A stretch of 16,830 nucleotides of DNA from Methylocapsa sp. (GTDB taxonomy: Bacteria > Pseudomonadota > Alphaproteobacteria > Rhizobiales > Beijerinckiaceae), in contig PLUZ01000207.1 of assembly GCA_003162995.1 (NCBI GenBank), forward strand, positions 1 through 16,830, written 5' to 3'. Positions 5,945 to 14,892 of the stretch are shown here, piece after piece. Within the stretch, counting starts at the first letter, position 1; each line of letters opens with the position of its first letter. The notes beneath the pieces are model-generated. The model made no database searches. It had not been told where the DNA came from and saw only the letters and a program-made list of their open reading frames with translations. Made by a program: the position numbers and the translations under genes.

Positions 5945-5969
5945 CAAGAACATAACAGGATTCTGAAAA

Positions 5970-6227
5970 ATGGGATCAGAGCGGCCACAAAATCTTCAGG
6001 ACACATTTCTCAATTTTGTCCGTAAAAACAAGGTGCCTCTTACAATCTTCCTGGTCAACGGCGTAAAACTGCAAGGTGTCGTCACCTGGTTTGATAATTT
6101 CTGTGTTCTTCTGCGCCGCGACGGGCATTCCCAGCTTGTCTATAAGCATGCTATCTCGACGATCATGCCTGGGCAGCCAATTCAGATGTTCGAGCCCGGC
6201 GATGAAGCCGGGCATAGCGGGCCATAG
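5970..6227 (+). CDS. hfq: RNA chaperone Hfq
   Basis: The product is 85 aa, a normal alphaproteobacterial length. Hfq forms a hexameric Sm-like ring that pairs small RNAs with mRNAs and affects RNA stability. The sequence shows the proximal-face region [30 protein letters not shown] (residues 7-36), and the Sm2 signature YKHAIST (58-64) with the uridine-binding His. The rim is represented by RKNK (18-21) in place of the Arg patch of enterobacteria. The C-terminal tail is short and acidic. The ATG at 5970 has AGGA 9 nt upstream. hflX follows after 131 bp in the same direction with no terminator between, so they are probably co-transcribed. Confidence 0.97.
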   Translation: MGSERPQNLQDTFLNFVRKNKVPLTIFLVNGVKLQGVVTWFDNFCVLLRRDGHSQLVYKHAISTIMPGQPIQMFEPGDEAGHSGP

Positions 6228-6358
6228 GATTTATTTCACAAAGCCTGAAACCGCTACTTGAGCGATAGATTTTGCGAGAGTATCCTGCATAATCAAGCGG
6301 GAGACTTTGGTTCCATCTTCTGGAGGCCGGAATAGGCGCCCTTGCGAACGGGAGAAAA

Positions 6359-7741
6359 TTGGCACTGAAAGCCGGACCAAATGGCGGCTCACGGCATAGT
6401 GTCGAAGCGCGCACCCGGGCCTTGGTGGTTGGCCCTTATCTCGATCACCGCGCGCGACAAAAAGCGACCTCAGGCGGGGCCATCCAAGCGGCGCGCGGGC
6501 GCACGAACGAGGCGCGTCTTTTTGAGGCTAGTGGACTTGCCCACGCGATCGACCTTGAAGTTGTCGCGGAACGAATGCTCCCCATCACGCAAATTCGTCC
6601 GGCTACTTTTCTAGGCAAAGGCAATGTTTCCGAGCTTGCGGCTCTGGTTAGCGCGGAAGACATTGACCTCGTCTTCATGGACTGCGTCTTGTCGCCGGTG
6701 CAGCAGCGCAATCTGGAAAAAACGTTTGCGGCCAAGGTTATCGATCGCACTGGTTTGATCCTTGAAATTTTTGGCCGCCGGGCTCGCACGCGGGAAGGTG
6801 CGCTTCAGGTCGAGCTCGCCCATCTTGCCTATCAAAAATCGCGACTGGTTCGCTCTTGGACCCATCTTGAACGTCAACGTGGCGGTTTTGGATTTCTCGG
6901 TGGCCCCGGCGAAACCCAGATCGAGGCCGACCGGCGCCTCATCGAGGAACGGATGACCCGAATCGAACACGACCTAGAAGGGGTCAAGCGAACCCGTGGC
7001 CTACACCGCAAGAGCCGCCGCGCGGTTCCTTATCCTGTTGTTGCGCTCGTCGGCTATACGAACGCGGGAAAATCCACTCTCTTCAATAGGCTGACGGAGG
7101 CCTCGGTTGTCGCCGAAGACATGCTTTTTGCGACCCTCGATCCAACTTTGCGCAGGGTAGCGCTTCCGCATGGCGGTCAGGTCATTCTGTCCGATACGGT
7201 TGGCTTTATCTCCGACTTGCCGACAATGCTTATCAAGGCCTTCCGTGCGACGCTCGAGGAAGTCCTTGAAGCCGACCTCATTTTGCATGTCCGCGATATT
7301 GCGCATGAAGACGCCGAAGCGCAGCGGGGCGACGTCGAAGCTATACTTACCGGTCTTGGAATCGATCCCGCCAATGACCGCCGCCTCATGGAGGTCTGGA
7401 ACAAGTGCGATCTTTTGGATGACGCCAGCCTCACGGCAGCGCGAACCGGCACCCAGCTGTCTTCGTATGACAAACCGGTCATCGTTTCGGCATTGACGGG
7501 GCAGGGCCTCGAAGACCTCCGTGCTGCGATCGAAGAGCGGCTGGCGAACGGACGGATTCTCTTCGATGTCACGCTTGATCCGGCCAACGGCGCAGGACTC
7601 AATTGGCTGCATGAAAATGCCGAGGTTATGCGCAAAAATACGGAGTCGGACGGCATCGTTCATGTGCGGGTGCGAGTACCGCCGGAACGCGCTGAGCCCC
7701 TGCGACGGAAGTTTCGCGCCTCCGCCACAAGGTGCGCGTGA
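6359..7741 (+). CDS. hflX: GTPase HflX, ribosome-associated
   Basis: The product is 460 aa. HflX is a GTPase that binds the 50S subunit and splits or rescues stalled ribosomes under stress. The N-terminal HflX domain includes FLGKGNVSELAAL (84-96) and the hallmark GFGFLGGPGETQIEADRR (176-193). The G domain has G1 GYTNAGKS (232-239), G3 DTVGF (279-283), G4 NKCD (348-351) and G5 VSA (376-378). The C-terminal domain is short. The start is a TTG at 6359 preceded by GGGAG at 6350-6354; no better ATG lies nearby and the resulting length fits the family. It lies downstream of hfq, the classic arrangement, and converges with mazG after 87 bp in which no clear terminator is seen. Confidence 0.95.
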   Translation: MALKAGPNGGSRHSVEARTRALVVGPYLDHRARQKATSGGAIQAARGRTNEARLFEASGLAHAIDLEVVAERMLPITQIRPATFLGKGNVSELAALVSAEDIDLVFMDCVLSPVQQRNLEKTFAAKVIDRTGLILEIFGRRARTREGALQVELAHLAYQKSRLVRSWTHLERQRGGFGFLGGPGETQIEADRRLIEERMTRIEHDLEGVKRTRGLHRKSRRAVPYPVVALVGYTNAGKSTLFNRLTEASVVAEDMLFATLDPTLRRVALPHGGQVILSDTVGFISDLPTMLIKAFRATLEEVLEADLILHVRDIAHEDAEAQRGDVEAILTGLGIDPANDRRLMEVWNKCDLLDDASLTAARTGTQLSSYDKPVIVSALTGQGLEDLRAAIEERLANGRILFDVTLDPANGAGLNWLHENAEVMRKNTESDGIVHVRVRVPPERAEPLRRKFRASATRCA

Positions 7742-7828
7742 GAAGGGTGTGCTTCGATCCGCCCGGACGGCTTTGACGGCCTTTGCAAACGCAGCCTCAG
7801 TCGTATGCGGAATGGCTGCCCGAAGACC

Positions 7829-8650
7829 TTACCGGTTGGCTTGATTTTCCTCCTGAGACTTGGCGGTATTCCAAAGCGCTTCCATCTCCTCCAATGCGAC
7901 AGTGCCAGGCGCCAAGCCATCGCGCGCCAACGTCTCCTCGATGTAGCGGAAACGCCGTTCGAACTTGGCGTTGGCCTGGCGGATAGCCGCCTCCGGATCG
8001 GCTTTTACATGGCGGGCGAGATTTGCGGCGCTAAACAAGAGATCGCCGATTTCCCCCGCGATGGCGGCGGAGTCCCCGGTATCGAGCGCGGCTTCGATTT
8101 CGTCGGTTTCCTCGCGAATTTTTTCGATGACGAGACGCGCATCATTCCAGTCGAAACCCACGGTTGAGGCCTTGGCCTGTAATTTGACAGCGCGCGTCAA
8201 GCCAGGCAGGGCAAGCGGAATATCGGCGAGGATGCACTCTCCCGAGACGGGATCGGCACTGCTTTTCGCGGATTTTTCGTCCCGTTTGATCCTCTCCCAG
8301 AGTGCTTTGACCTCGTCCGGCGTGAGGCCTCGCACGGAGCCGAAGACATGCGGATGGCGCCGGATCATCTTTTGCGTAATCGCCTCGACCACACTGCCAA
8401 AATCAAAGAGTCCGCGCTCCTCGGCAATGCGGGCCTGGAAAACAACTTGGAGAAGGAGATCGCCCAGCTCTTCCTTCAAATCGTTCATGTCGCCGCGCGC
8501 AACGGCGTCGGCTATCTCATAGGATTCCTCGATCGTATAAGGGACTATGGTCTCGAATGTCTGTTCGAGGTCCCATGCGCAACCCGTCCCCGGACTGCGC
8601 AGCGCCTCCATGATCTCAACAAGCCGCTTAGCCTCACGGGACGGCTGCAT
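7829..8650 (-). CDS. mazG: Nucleoside triphosphate pyrophosphohydrolase MazG
   Basis: The product is 273 aa with two MazG domains, as in the E. coli enzyme. It hydrolyses NTPs and dNTPs to monophosphates plus pyrophosphate, cleansing nucleotide pools and affecting the stringent response. The N-terminal domain has CAWDLEQTFETI (24-35) and the metal-binding EESYE (41-45) with EELGD (60-64). The C-terminal domain shows REETDEIEAAL followed by GEIGDLLF, a second complete EExxE...ExxD set. The ATG at 8650 was chosen; a TTG at 8665 is the alternative, and neither has a strong ribosome site. It is convergent with hflX, the expected neighbour in Rhizobiales. Confidence 0.94.
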   Translation of the reverse strand: MQPSREAKRLVEIMEALRSPGTGCAWDLEQTFETIVPYTIEESYEIADAVARGDMNDLKEELGDLLLQVVFQARIAEERGLFDFGSVVEAITQKMIRRHPHVFGSVRGLTPDEVKALWERIKRDEKSAKSSADPVSGECILADIPLALPGLTRAVKLQAKASTVGFDWNDARLVIEKIREETDEIEAALDTGDSAAIAGEIGDLLFSAANLARHVKADPEAAIRQANAKFERRFRYIEETLARDGLAPGTVALEEMEALWNTAKSQEENQANR

Positions 8651-8754
8651 CAGCGCGGCCCGCAAGCGAGAAGGAAATAGAAAATCGCCATATCCCTCTT
8701 AATTTCAACGAGCAGAACTTCGACCCGCCGCAAGCCTTTATAGACCGCACCCTA

Positions 8755-9405
8755 TTATTCGAGCGAAATCGACAAGGCCTCCCTGCCTTTTGGCGTGTCG
8801 ACGACCCGCATCGTCACCGGTTGGCCTTCGGCAAGACTCTGGATACCCGCCGGGCCAAGGATTGAAATATGGACAAAAACATCCTTTCCGCCATCATTGG
8901 ATTGGACGAAACCGAAGCCCTTGTGGTCATCGAACCATTTCACTATCCCGGTGATCGAAACCGCAGTGGAAGGATCAGGGGCGCGGCGCTGCGGGCGCGG
9001 CGAATCACCGAATCCGCGCGACGGAGGAGCCCGTTCCGCCGCTCCGGAGGTGTCAACCTCAAGGACCCGCGTGACCTGGGCGCCTTTGACGCCGTTGCTG
9101 ACATTGACCTTCAACTTCGCGCCGGGAGGCACTGACTCATATCCCGCCGCTTGAAGTGCACCGATATGTAAGAACGCGTCGCCGGAACCATTGCTTAACT
9201 CGACGAAGCCGAAACCCTTATCGCCCTTGAACCATTTGACGACCGCGTCGATGCTCGGTCCACTTGGCGCCGCTATTTCCTGGCTCCCGCTTCCAGCCCC
9301 GAAGCTCGATCGCGGGGTCCGGCTCCTCGGCGAATCATAGGGCGATGGTCCATCATCGTCGAAACCGCGCTTTTTAGGTCCCCGGAAATCTCTACCTTTG
9401 CTCAT
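8755..9405 (-). CDS. Double cold-shock-domain nucleic-acid-binding protein
   Basis: The product is 216 aa and contains two cold-shock domains. Domain 1 (about 53-116) has VVKWFKGDKGFGFVE with RNP2 DAFLHI (76-81). Domain 2 (about 151-215) has IVKWFDDHKGFGFVQ with RNP2 DVFVHI (175-180). Such domains bind single-stranded RNA or DNA and act as RNA chaperones and antiterminators. A low-complexity basic and Ser/Pro/Gly-rich N-terminus (1-50) and an Arg/Pro-rich linker (about 122-148) separate or flank the domains; both look disordered. The paired-domain architecture is common in Rhizobiales, whereas E. coli CspA is a single domain of about 70 aa. The ATG at 9405 has GAGCAGG upstream. Whether it is cold-inducible cannot be seen. 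Confidence 0.93.
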   Translation of the reverse strand: MSKGRDFRGPKKRGFDDDGPSPYDSPRSRTPRSSFGAGSGSQEIAAPSGPSIDAVVKWFKGDKGFGFVELSNGSGDAFLHIGALQAAGYESVPPGAKLKVNVSNGVKGAQVTRVLEVDTSGAAERAPPSRGFGDSPRPQRRAPDPSTAVSITGIVKWFDDHKGFGFVQSNDGGKDVFVHISILGPAGIQSLAEGQPVTMRVVDTPKGREALSISLE

Positions 9406-9869
9406 GATATGCCTGCTCGTCTCACACCTTTAGCGTTTCAACTTTTGCCATAACTCAAGTTTTCCACGCCATCCCTTGGCCCACACGGGCTCATCGCAGC
9501 AAAGAGGACCTGGCAGTCATCCCGCCAATCTTGAAACCGGCCATACGTCGAAAGAGTGCGCAACTGTAGCTGCGCGCACACCAAAAGGCCAGCGCCCGCA
9601 AGGTGCCAGCCCAACATTACGCTGATGGTCAATAGTCAAAATGCCGAAAATCCCGTGAGCGAGAAACATATCAATTGTTTCGCATCTTGGCTACTCCAAT
9701 CGGCGCAGTTTGAGACTCCAAATTTGAAAGGGGTTCCGCCGCACATCGGATTCGCATAATCTATATTATGGAACCTAACTTGACACGCGGTCTGACCAGA
9801 TAATTTCAAACATTATATTCCATCTATAATTCATTGAATTACCGTATAATATTCCTGTTCAATAAAACC
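9406..9869. other. Intergenic region with AT-rich island
   Basis: No supported gene lies in these 464 bp. A GC-rich near-palindrome at 9558-9575 could form a hairpin. From about 9765 the sequence becomes strongly AT-rich and contains a 7-bp-arm palindrome TAATTCA-T-TGAATTA (9827-9841), ATTATA/TATAAT arms (9812-9830), and TATAAT at 9825-9830 and 9845-9850. A TTGACA at 9780-9785 is also present. The cold-shock gene promoter must lie somewhere here, but I cannot place it. Confidence 0.5.
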
Positions 9870-10667
9870 TTAAGCCAGCAGCTTCATGCCATCGAAAGCC
9901 GGTTCGACATTAGAGGGTAATTCGTTCCTGAGGCGTTCAAAATCGAGATCGGTGTGAAGATTCGTTAGGACGGCGCGTCTAGGATGCAATCGCGCTATCC
10001 AGTCCAACGTCTCGGACAAGCATAAATGGCTAGGATGCGGCGTGTAACGTAAGGCATCAACGATCCAGAGGTCCAGACCTTCGAGAAAAGCGCGGCTCTC
10101 CTTGGGGATCGCGTTGAGATCGGGCGTATAGGCAACGTTGCCGAAGCGGAAGCCAAGCGCGGCAATTTCACCATGTTCAAGCTGAAATGGAATGGCATCC
10201 AGGGATCCACCAGATCCATTTAGAGTTATAGAACAGCCAGTTACAATACGATGCTCATTCAGTAAGGCAGGATATTGGCTACCCGGCGGCGTTTCGAAAA
10301 TATAACCGAAGTTCCCTCGCACGATGGCTGCGGTAGCGGCATCCATATAAAGATCGATTTTCCGCCGCGCCAGGATGACCAAAGGCCGGATGTCGTCGAT
10401 ACCATGAATATGGTCTGCGTGCGCATGGGTCAGCAGTATGGCGTCGAGCCTTCCGATCCCTATTCCAAGCAATTGTTCGCGGAGATCCGGCCCCATGTCG
10501 ACGAGAATTTGGGTCTTGGCTCCGTTTTCGCCGGTACGCTCGACAAACAGCGAGCAGCGGCGGCGGCGGTTTTTGGGATTGTTGGGATCACAGGCGCCCC
10601 AACCTTGGCCGATCCGCGGAACCCCTCCGGAGGATCCGCAGCCGAGAATGGTGAAGGCAAGGCTCAC
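9870..10667 (-). CDS. MBL-fold metallohydrolase, PhnP-like
   Basis: The product is 265 aa, a metallo-beta-lactamase-fold hydrolase of the PhnP / RNase Z-like group. The metal-binding HAHADHIHG is at 81-89, with further candidate ligands in YTPDLN (Asp183) and LTNLHTD (His238). The opening FTILGCGSSGGVPRIGQGWGACDP is typical of the group. Relatives include cyclic-phosphate phosphodiesterases, but the substrate of this housekeeping-operon version is not known to me. The GTG start overlaps the tatD stop by 4 bp (GTGA), indicating coupled translation; it is the last gene of the operon. No phosphonate genes are nearby, so a role in phosphonate breakdown is not supported. Confidence 0.9.
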   Translation of the reverse strand: MSLAFTILGCGSSGGVPRIGQGWGACDPNNPKNRRRRCSLFVERTGENGAKTQILVDMGPDLREQLLGIGIGRLDAILLTHAHADHIHGIDDIRPLVILARRKIDLYMDAATAAIVRGNFGYIFETPPGSQYPALLNEHRIVTGCSITLNGSGGSLDAIPFQLEHGEIAALGFRFGNVAYTPDLNAIPKESRAFLEGLDLWIVDALRYTPHPSHLCLSETLDWIARLHPRRAVLTNLHTDLDFERLRNELPSNVEPAFDGMKLLA

Positions 10668-11464
10668 GCGGCCTCCGCATCCAGGGCGGGAGGCGGCATT
10701 TTACTGAACAGGCGCAGCGTATTGGCGCTCGTCTCCTGGGCGATAGTTTGGATCGAAACGCCCTTCACTTCAGCCAGTGTTCTCGCGGTGGCCGCGACGA
10801 AGGCCGGCTCGTTACGCTTGCCGCGATAGGGAACGGGAGCCAAGAAGGGCGCGTCGGTCTCGACCAGCAGCCGGTCCATTGGCACAGTGCGTGCGATGTC
10901 CCGCAAATTCTGCGAATTCTTGAACGTCAAGACGCCGGAAAAGGAAATAAAAAGCCCTAGAGATAGCGCGGTCTCGGCGAGAAGGGCCGATGCGGTAAAG
11001 CAATGGAGAAGGCCCTTAAAGGCGCCCTTCCCCATTTCGTCTTGCAGGATCGCGGCGACATCGGTGTCGGCGTCGCGGGCATGAATGACGATTGGGAGCC
11101 CGCTTTGCCGGGCGGCCGCGATGTGGGTGCGGAAAACCCGTGCGGCAATGTCTCGCGGCGTTTTGTCATAATGATAATCGAGCCCGGCTTCGCCGATACC
11201 GACGCATTTCGGGTGGCGTGCCAACGCGGCAAGACGATCTAAGGATACTTCGGCTTCTTCATGCGCGTGATGCGGATGCGTCCCAACCGTGCAAAAAACG
11301 TCTTCATAGGTCTCACTGAGCCGGCTGATCGAATCAAACGCTTCCGTGTGCGTCGAAATGGTGATCATCCGCCTAATCCCAGCGGCGCGGGCGCGTTCGA
11401 CCACGGCATCACGCTCGGCGGCGAAATCAGCGAAGTCGAGGTGGAAGTGACTGTCAATCAGCAC
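10664..11464 (-). CDS. tatD: TatD-family metal-dependent hydrolase (DNase)
   Basis: The product is 266 aa with the TIM-barrel amidohydrolase metal ligands of TatD: HFH at 6-8, Glu92 in [12 protein letters not shown], His128 in VIHARDAD, His154 in HCFTAS and Asp204 in [10 protein letters not shown]. TatD/YcfH proteins are Mg-dependent 3'-5' exonucleases linked to DNA repair and oxidative-damage survival. The GTG at 11464 has AGAGG about 7 nt upstream and lies inside the 3' end of metG (11-bp overlap). The next gene overlaps its stop by 4 bp. The metG-tatD-MBL order is standard in Rhizobiales. Confidence 0.95.
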   Translation of the reverse strand: MLIDSHFHLDFADFAAERDAVVERARAAGIRRMITISTHTEAFDSISRLSETYEDVFCTVGTHPHHAHEEAEVSLDRLAALARHPKCVGIGEAGLDYHYDKTPRDIAARVFRTHIAAARQSGLPIVIHARDADTDVAAILQDEMGKGAFKGLLHCFTASALLAETALSLGLFISFSGVLTFKNSQNLRDIARTVPMDRLLVETDAPFLAPVPYRGKRNEPAFVAATARTLAEVKGVSIQTIAQETSANTLRLFSKMPPPALDAEAA

Positions 11465-13031
11465 GGGGGACCTCTTTGCGATGATCTTCCTCCGCTTCGA
11501 TGTAACGCGGAAAAATCGGTATCGGGGCCAGCAAAGACGATCCTGTCACAAGACCTTGGGCGATCTCGGCATGGGCGAATGTTCGCTCGCTCGCTGGGAC
11601 GTTTAAGAGGTCGAGCAGCTTTTCCATCGAAGCTGGCATGAACGGCTGCGCCATGATGGCGATGATACGCAAAATTTCGGCGGTCACGTAGAGAATGGTT
11701 TGCATACGCGCCGGATCGCTCTTGCGTTTGACCCAAGGTTCTTCGCTGGCGAAATAGCGGTTGGCTTCGCTCACAACCCTCCAGATCTCAGTCAAAATCA
11801 TGTGCAGGGCATAATCCTGCATCACTGCGCGGGATTTTGCCGGTAGCGCTGCGGCCTGCGCCAGAAGAGCCTGATCGGCGTTGCTAAACGCGGCCGGCGC
11901 CGGCAAGACTCCATCACAATTCTTGGCCAGCATCGACAAGGAGCGCTGCGCGAGATTGCCAAGATCATTGGCAAGATCGGCATTGATCCGATTGACAATA
12001 GCTTCGTGCGAATAAGTGCCATCCTGGCCAAACGGCACTTCACGCAACAGAAAATAACGCAGCTGATCAGCGCCATAATGTCTGGCGAGCGCAAGCGGAT
12101 CGATCACATTGCCAACCGACTTCGACATTTTCTCGCCGCGGTTGAACAGAAAACCATGGACGACGATTTGGCGAGGCAGCGCAACTCTGGCCGACATCAG
12201 GAACGCCGGCCAATAGATCGCATGAAATCGCGTGATGTCCTTGCCGATCACATGCACGCTGGCGGGCCAAAATTTCGCCCGCGGCGCTGCAGGATCTGGA
12301 AAACCAGTGCCGGTGAGATAATTCGTCAATGCATCGACCCAGACATACATGACGTGCCGCGTATCGCCGGGAACCGGAATGCCCCAGTCGAAGGTCGAAC
12401 GGCTGATCGACAGATCGGCCAACCCCCGTTCGACGAAGGCGATAATTTCGTTGCGATATTTTTCCGGCGTCACAAAATCCGGAGCGTCGCGATAAAGCTT
12501 GAGGAGCCGGTCCTGATAGGCTGAAAGTCTGAAATAATAGCTCTCCTCCTCGACCCACTCGACAGGCGCGCCGGTCGGTGCGAGACGGCTGCCGCCCGGT
12601 CCCTCGGTAAGTTCGGACTCGTCAAAAAAAGCTTCGTCGCGGACGGAATACCAGCCCGGATATTTGGAAAGATAAATGTCGCCCGCCGCCGCCATCCTGG
12701 CCCAGAGCTCACTGGCGGCCGCATGGTGGCGGGGTTGCGTGGTGCGCACGACGTCATCGGCTCCGGCGGAAAGAGCGGTTCCCATCGCGTCGAATTGCGC
12801 CGCCGTGCGGTCGGCGAGTTGTTGCGGTGTCAGGCCGTCGCGGGCCGCGGTCCGCTGCATCTTCTGGCCATGCTCATCCATCCCGGTAACGAACAAGACA
12901 TCAGCGCCGTCAAGCCTCTTGAAGCGGGCGATCGCATCAGTGGCGATACGCTCATAGGCATGGCCGATATGAGGCGCGCCATTGGCGTAGGGTATCGCGG
13001 TCGTGATATAGAATGGGGAGCGGGAACTCAT
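11454..13031 (-). CDS. metG: Methionyl-tRNA synthetase
   Basis: The product is 525 aa, a class I synthetase that charges tRNA-Met. HIGH is at 21-24 within [19 protein letters not shown], and KMSKS is at 301-305 within [15 protein letters not shown]. The connective region [15 protein letters not shown] (127-141) lacks the Cys pairs of zinc-containing forms, placing it with the shorter zinc-free MetRS type. There is no C-terminal tRNA-binding extension, which fits the length. The ATG at 13031 follows holB by 63 bp and its ribosome site is weak, so expression probably depends on the upstream operon. Confidence 0.97.
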   Translation of the reverse strand: MSSRSPFYITTAIPYANGAPHIGHAYERIATDAIARFKRLDGADVLFVTGMDEHGQKMQRTAARDGLTPQQLADRTAAQFDAMGTALSAGADDVVRTTQPRHHAAASELWARMAAAGDIYLSKYPGWYSVRDEAFFDESELTEGPGGSRLAPTGAPVEWVEEESYYFRLSAYQDRLLKLYRDAPDFVTPEKYRNEIIAFVERGLADLSISRSTFDWGIPVPGDTRHVMYVWVDALTNYLTGTGFPDPAAPRAKFWPASVHVIGKDITRFHAIYWPAFLMSARVALPRQIVVHGFLFNRGEKMSKSVGNVIDPLALARHYGADQLRYFLLREVPFGQDGTYSHEAIVNRINADLANDLGNLAQRSLSMLAKNCDGVLPAPAAFSNADQALLAQAAALPAKSRAVMQDYALHMILTEIWRVVSEANRYFASEEPWVKRKSDPARMQTILYVTAEILRIIAIMAQPFMPASMEKLLDLLNVPASERTFAHAEIAQGLVTGSSLLAPIPIFPRYIEAEEDHRKEVPRAD

Positions 13032-13094
13032 GGATCTGCAATCTCAAAGCTTCGTGCAAAGCCCCCAGGATAACGGCCCCAGCTTCGTTCCGTT

Positions 13095-14198
13095 TCAGGA
13101 TGAAGAAGCCTGTATCGCCGCCGCCAAATCGGCGAAAAGGGACAGAACAAGAGGCCGCTTGTCGAGATTGAAGATTTCGGTCTCGCGCGCCGCCTCGCCG
13201 AGTTTTTCCCATACAAGTGCGTAGGGCGCAAGCCGCCGCGCGCAAGCGCCTTGCAAGCTCTGTGCGCCATGCCACACCCTCGCATCGAGCCAATCCTCGA
13301 TGATGGCGAGCATGGTCTCGTATTCCCTGCTGTTGTTTCGCCCCGTGATACGGTCGGCCAAGGCATGGACCTGGCTCCAATCTATGTGAGGCAAATCGTT
13401 CAGCATGCGGCCGAGATGTGTGTCAAGCTCGATCCCTTGATTGTCGAGGAGCCGCAACACATTATGGACCGAGCCCTGGGCGCGCGATATCGCGGCCTCA
13501 AGCTTTATTTCGCTGGCGCCGGTCCATGGCGGTCCCAGCGTCCCCACAATAGCGCGGAGGTCGTCCGCCGCGAGGGGCTTGAGAAGGATTTTCTGGCAAC
13601 GTGAACGCAGCGTTGCCAGCATCCGGCCCGGCCGGTGTGCGACGATGAGGAAAAGCGAGCGTGATGGCGGCTCCTCGATGAGCTTCAACAGGGCATTGGC
13701 ACTGTTCTGATTGAGGTCCTCGGCGCAATCGAGGATGCAGATCCTGTAGCCGCCCCGCCCTGCCGCCTGTTGGAACATATGGATCGCACGCCGGACGTCT
13801 TCAATCTGGATTTGCGTAGAGTGCTTTTTTGTGTCCGGATTCCATTCGCGCCGCAGGAGAATGAGATCTGGATGCGCCATTGCGGTAATTTGATGGGAAA
13901 CCGGATGAGCCTGGGGCACAAAAAGATTTGCCTTCGCCTCGCCAGCGGCAGTGGCTGGATCGGGATTCGCCAAAAGAAACCGGGCAAGGCGCCAAGCGAG
14001 CGTGGCTTTGCCGACGCCGGGCGGTCCGCCGATGATGAAGGCCTGCGGCAAATGTCCCGATAAGTAGGAGAGAAGAAGATTCCTTTCCGCCTCGTCGTGA
14101 CCGAAGAAATTGTGGGTCTCACGCGGGTGCGGGGCATCTTCAAAACGGTCGGACTCCGGGCTGGTTTCCTGGGTTTTGGGCCCAATCGATCTAGCCAT
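13095..14198 (-). CDS. holB: DNA polymerase III subunit delta-prime
   Basis: The product is 367 aa, part of the clamp loader that places the beta clamp on DNA. It is a AAA+ protein: Walker A GGPPGVGKAT is at 57-66, the Walker B-like region ILDCAEDLNQNSANALLKLIEEPP at 155-178, and the SRC motif conserved in clamp-loader subunits at 199-201. Rhizobial delta-prime proteins are longer than the 334-aa E. coli subunit, so the length is normal. The ATG at 14198 overlaps the tmk stop by 8 bp. tmk-holB adjacency is widespread in bacteria. Confidence 0.94.
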   Translation of the reverse strand: MARSIGPKTQETSPESDRFEDAPHPRETHNFFGHDEAERNLLLSYLSGHLPQAFIIGGPPGVGKATLAWRLARFLLANPDPATAAGEAKANLFVPQAHPVSHQITAMAHPDLILLRREWNPDTKKHSTQIQIEDVRRAIHMFQQAAGRGGYRICILDCAEDLNQNSANALLKLIEEPPSRSLFLIVAHRPGRMLATLRSRCQKILLKPLAADDLRAIVGTLGPPWTGASEIKLEAAISRAQGSVHNVLRLLDNQGIELDTHLGRMLNDLPHIDWSQVHALADRITGRNNSREYETMLAIIEDWLDARVWHGAQSLQGACARRLAPYALVWEKLGEAARETEIFNLDKRPLVLSLFADLAAAIQASSS

Positions 14199-14892
14199 GG
14201 CGCACCTGCTTCACCACCGCCGGAACGATGAGCCTGTTCGATACAGCCTCGAAGATCGCTTGTGCGACTTCCTCTTCGGCGCCCGCCGCATCGATGACGA
14301 TGCAGCGCCTCGGTTCCGCCGCCGCTATCGATAGGAATGCGGCGCGCAGGCTCTCGTGAAACGGCAAATCCTCGCGCTCGAAGCGATCGGGGGCCTCTCC
14401 GGCGCGGCGCCGAGCCGCGGCGCGGGCAAGCCCTTCGGCGACCGGAAGGTCGAGAATCAAGGTCAGATCCGGCCGCACATCGTCCAAGGTGATACGTTCC
14501 AACGCTCGCAGGAAACGCGGATCGAGTTGTCCGCGCGCCCCTTGATAAGCCCTTGTCGAATCCGCGAATCTGTCGGAGACGACGAAAGTTCCGGCTGCGA
14601 GGGCGGGTTTGATTGTCTTGTCGATATGGTCGATCCGGGCGGCCGAGAAGAGGATCGCCTCGGCGGCCGGACCAAGCCGGGCCACGCTCCCCGAGAGGAG
14701 GACTTTGCGCAAAATTTCCGCGCCAGGCGAGCCGCCAGGCTCGCGGGTGCCAATCGCCTCTATTCCCGCCTCCCGAAGGTTAACCAGAAGATGGCCGATC
14801 TGAGTCGATTTGCCAGCCCCTTCGCCGCCCTCGAGTGTAATGAAGGAACCTCGCTCACTGATAGCACGAAGGTGTAAACGTCCCTCGCTCAT
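14191..14892 (-). CDS. tmk: Thymidylate kinase (dTMP kinase)
   Basis: The product is 233 aa and phosphorylates dTMP to dTDP with ATP in the dTTP pathway. The P-loop EGGEGAGKST is at 21-30, with the DR motif in DRFADSTRAYQG (107-118) and an Arg-rich lid RRRAGEAPDRFERE (161-174). The Arg-rich lid suggests the enterobacterial-type enzyme with catalytic lid residues. About 14 residues precede the conserved GSFITLEGGEGAGKS, slightly more than usual. The ATG overlaps the stop of the carboxypeptidase gene by 4 bp (ATGA). Confidence 0.96.
   Translation of the reverse strand: MSEGRLHLRAISERGSFITLEGGEGAGKSTQIGHLLVNLREAGIEAIGTREPGGSPGAEILRKVLLSGSVARLGPAAEAILFSAARIDHIDKTIKPALAAGTFVVSDRFADSTRAYQGARGQLDPRFLRALERITLDDVRPDLTLILDLPVAEGLARAAARRRAGEAPDRFEREDLPFHESLRAAFLSIAAAEPRRCIVIDAAGAEEEVAQAIFEAVSNRLIVPAVVKQVRHG

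Noticed and set aside
7001..7663. 220-codon minus-strand frame opposite hflX
   Set aside because: Antisense to the intact G domain of HflX, with no family resemblance.
9438..9759. Two small frames (minus 9438-9632, plus 9556-9759) in the cold-shock/MBL gap
   Set aside because: They begin with TTG or GTG without a ribosome site, overlap each other on opposite strands, and show no recognisable product.
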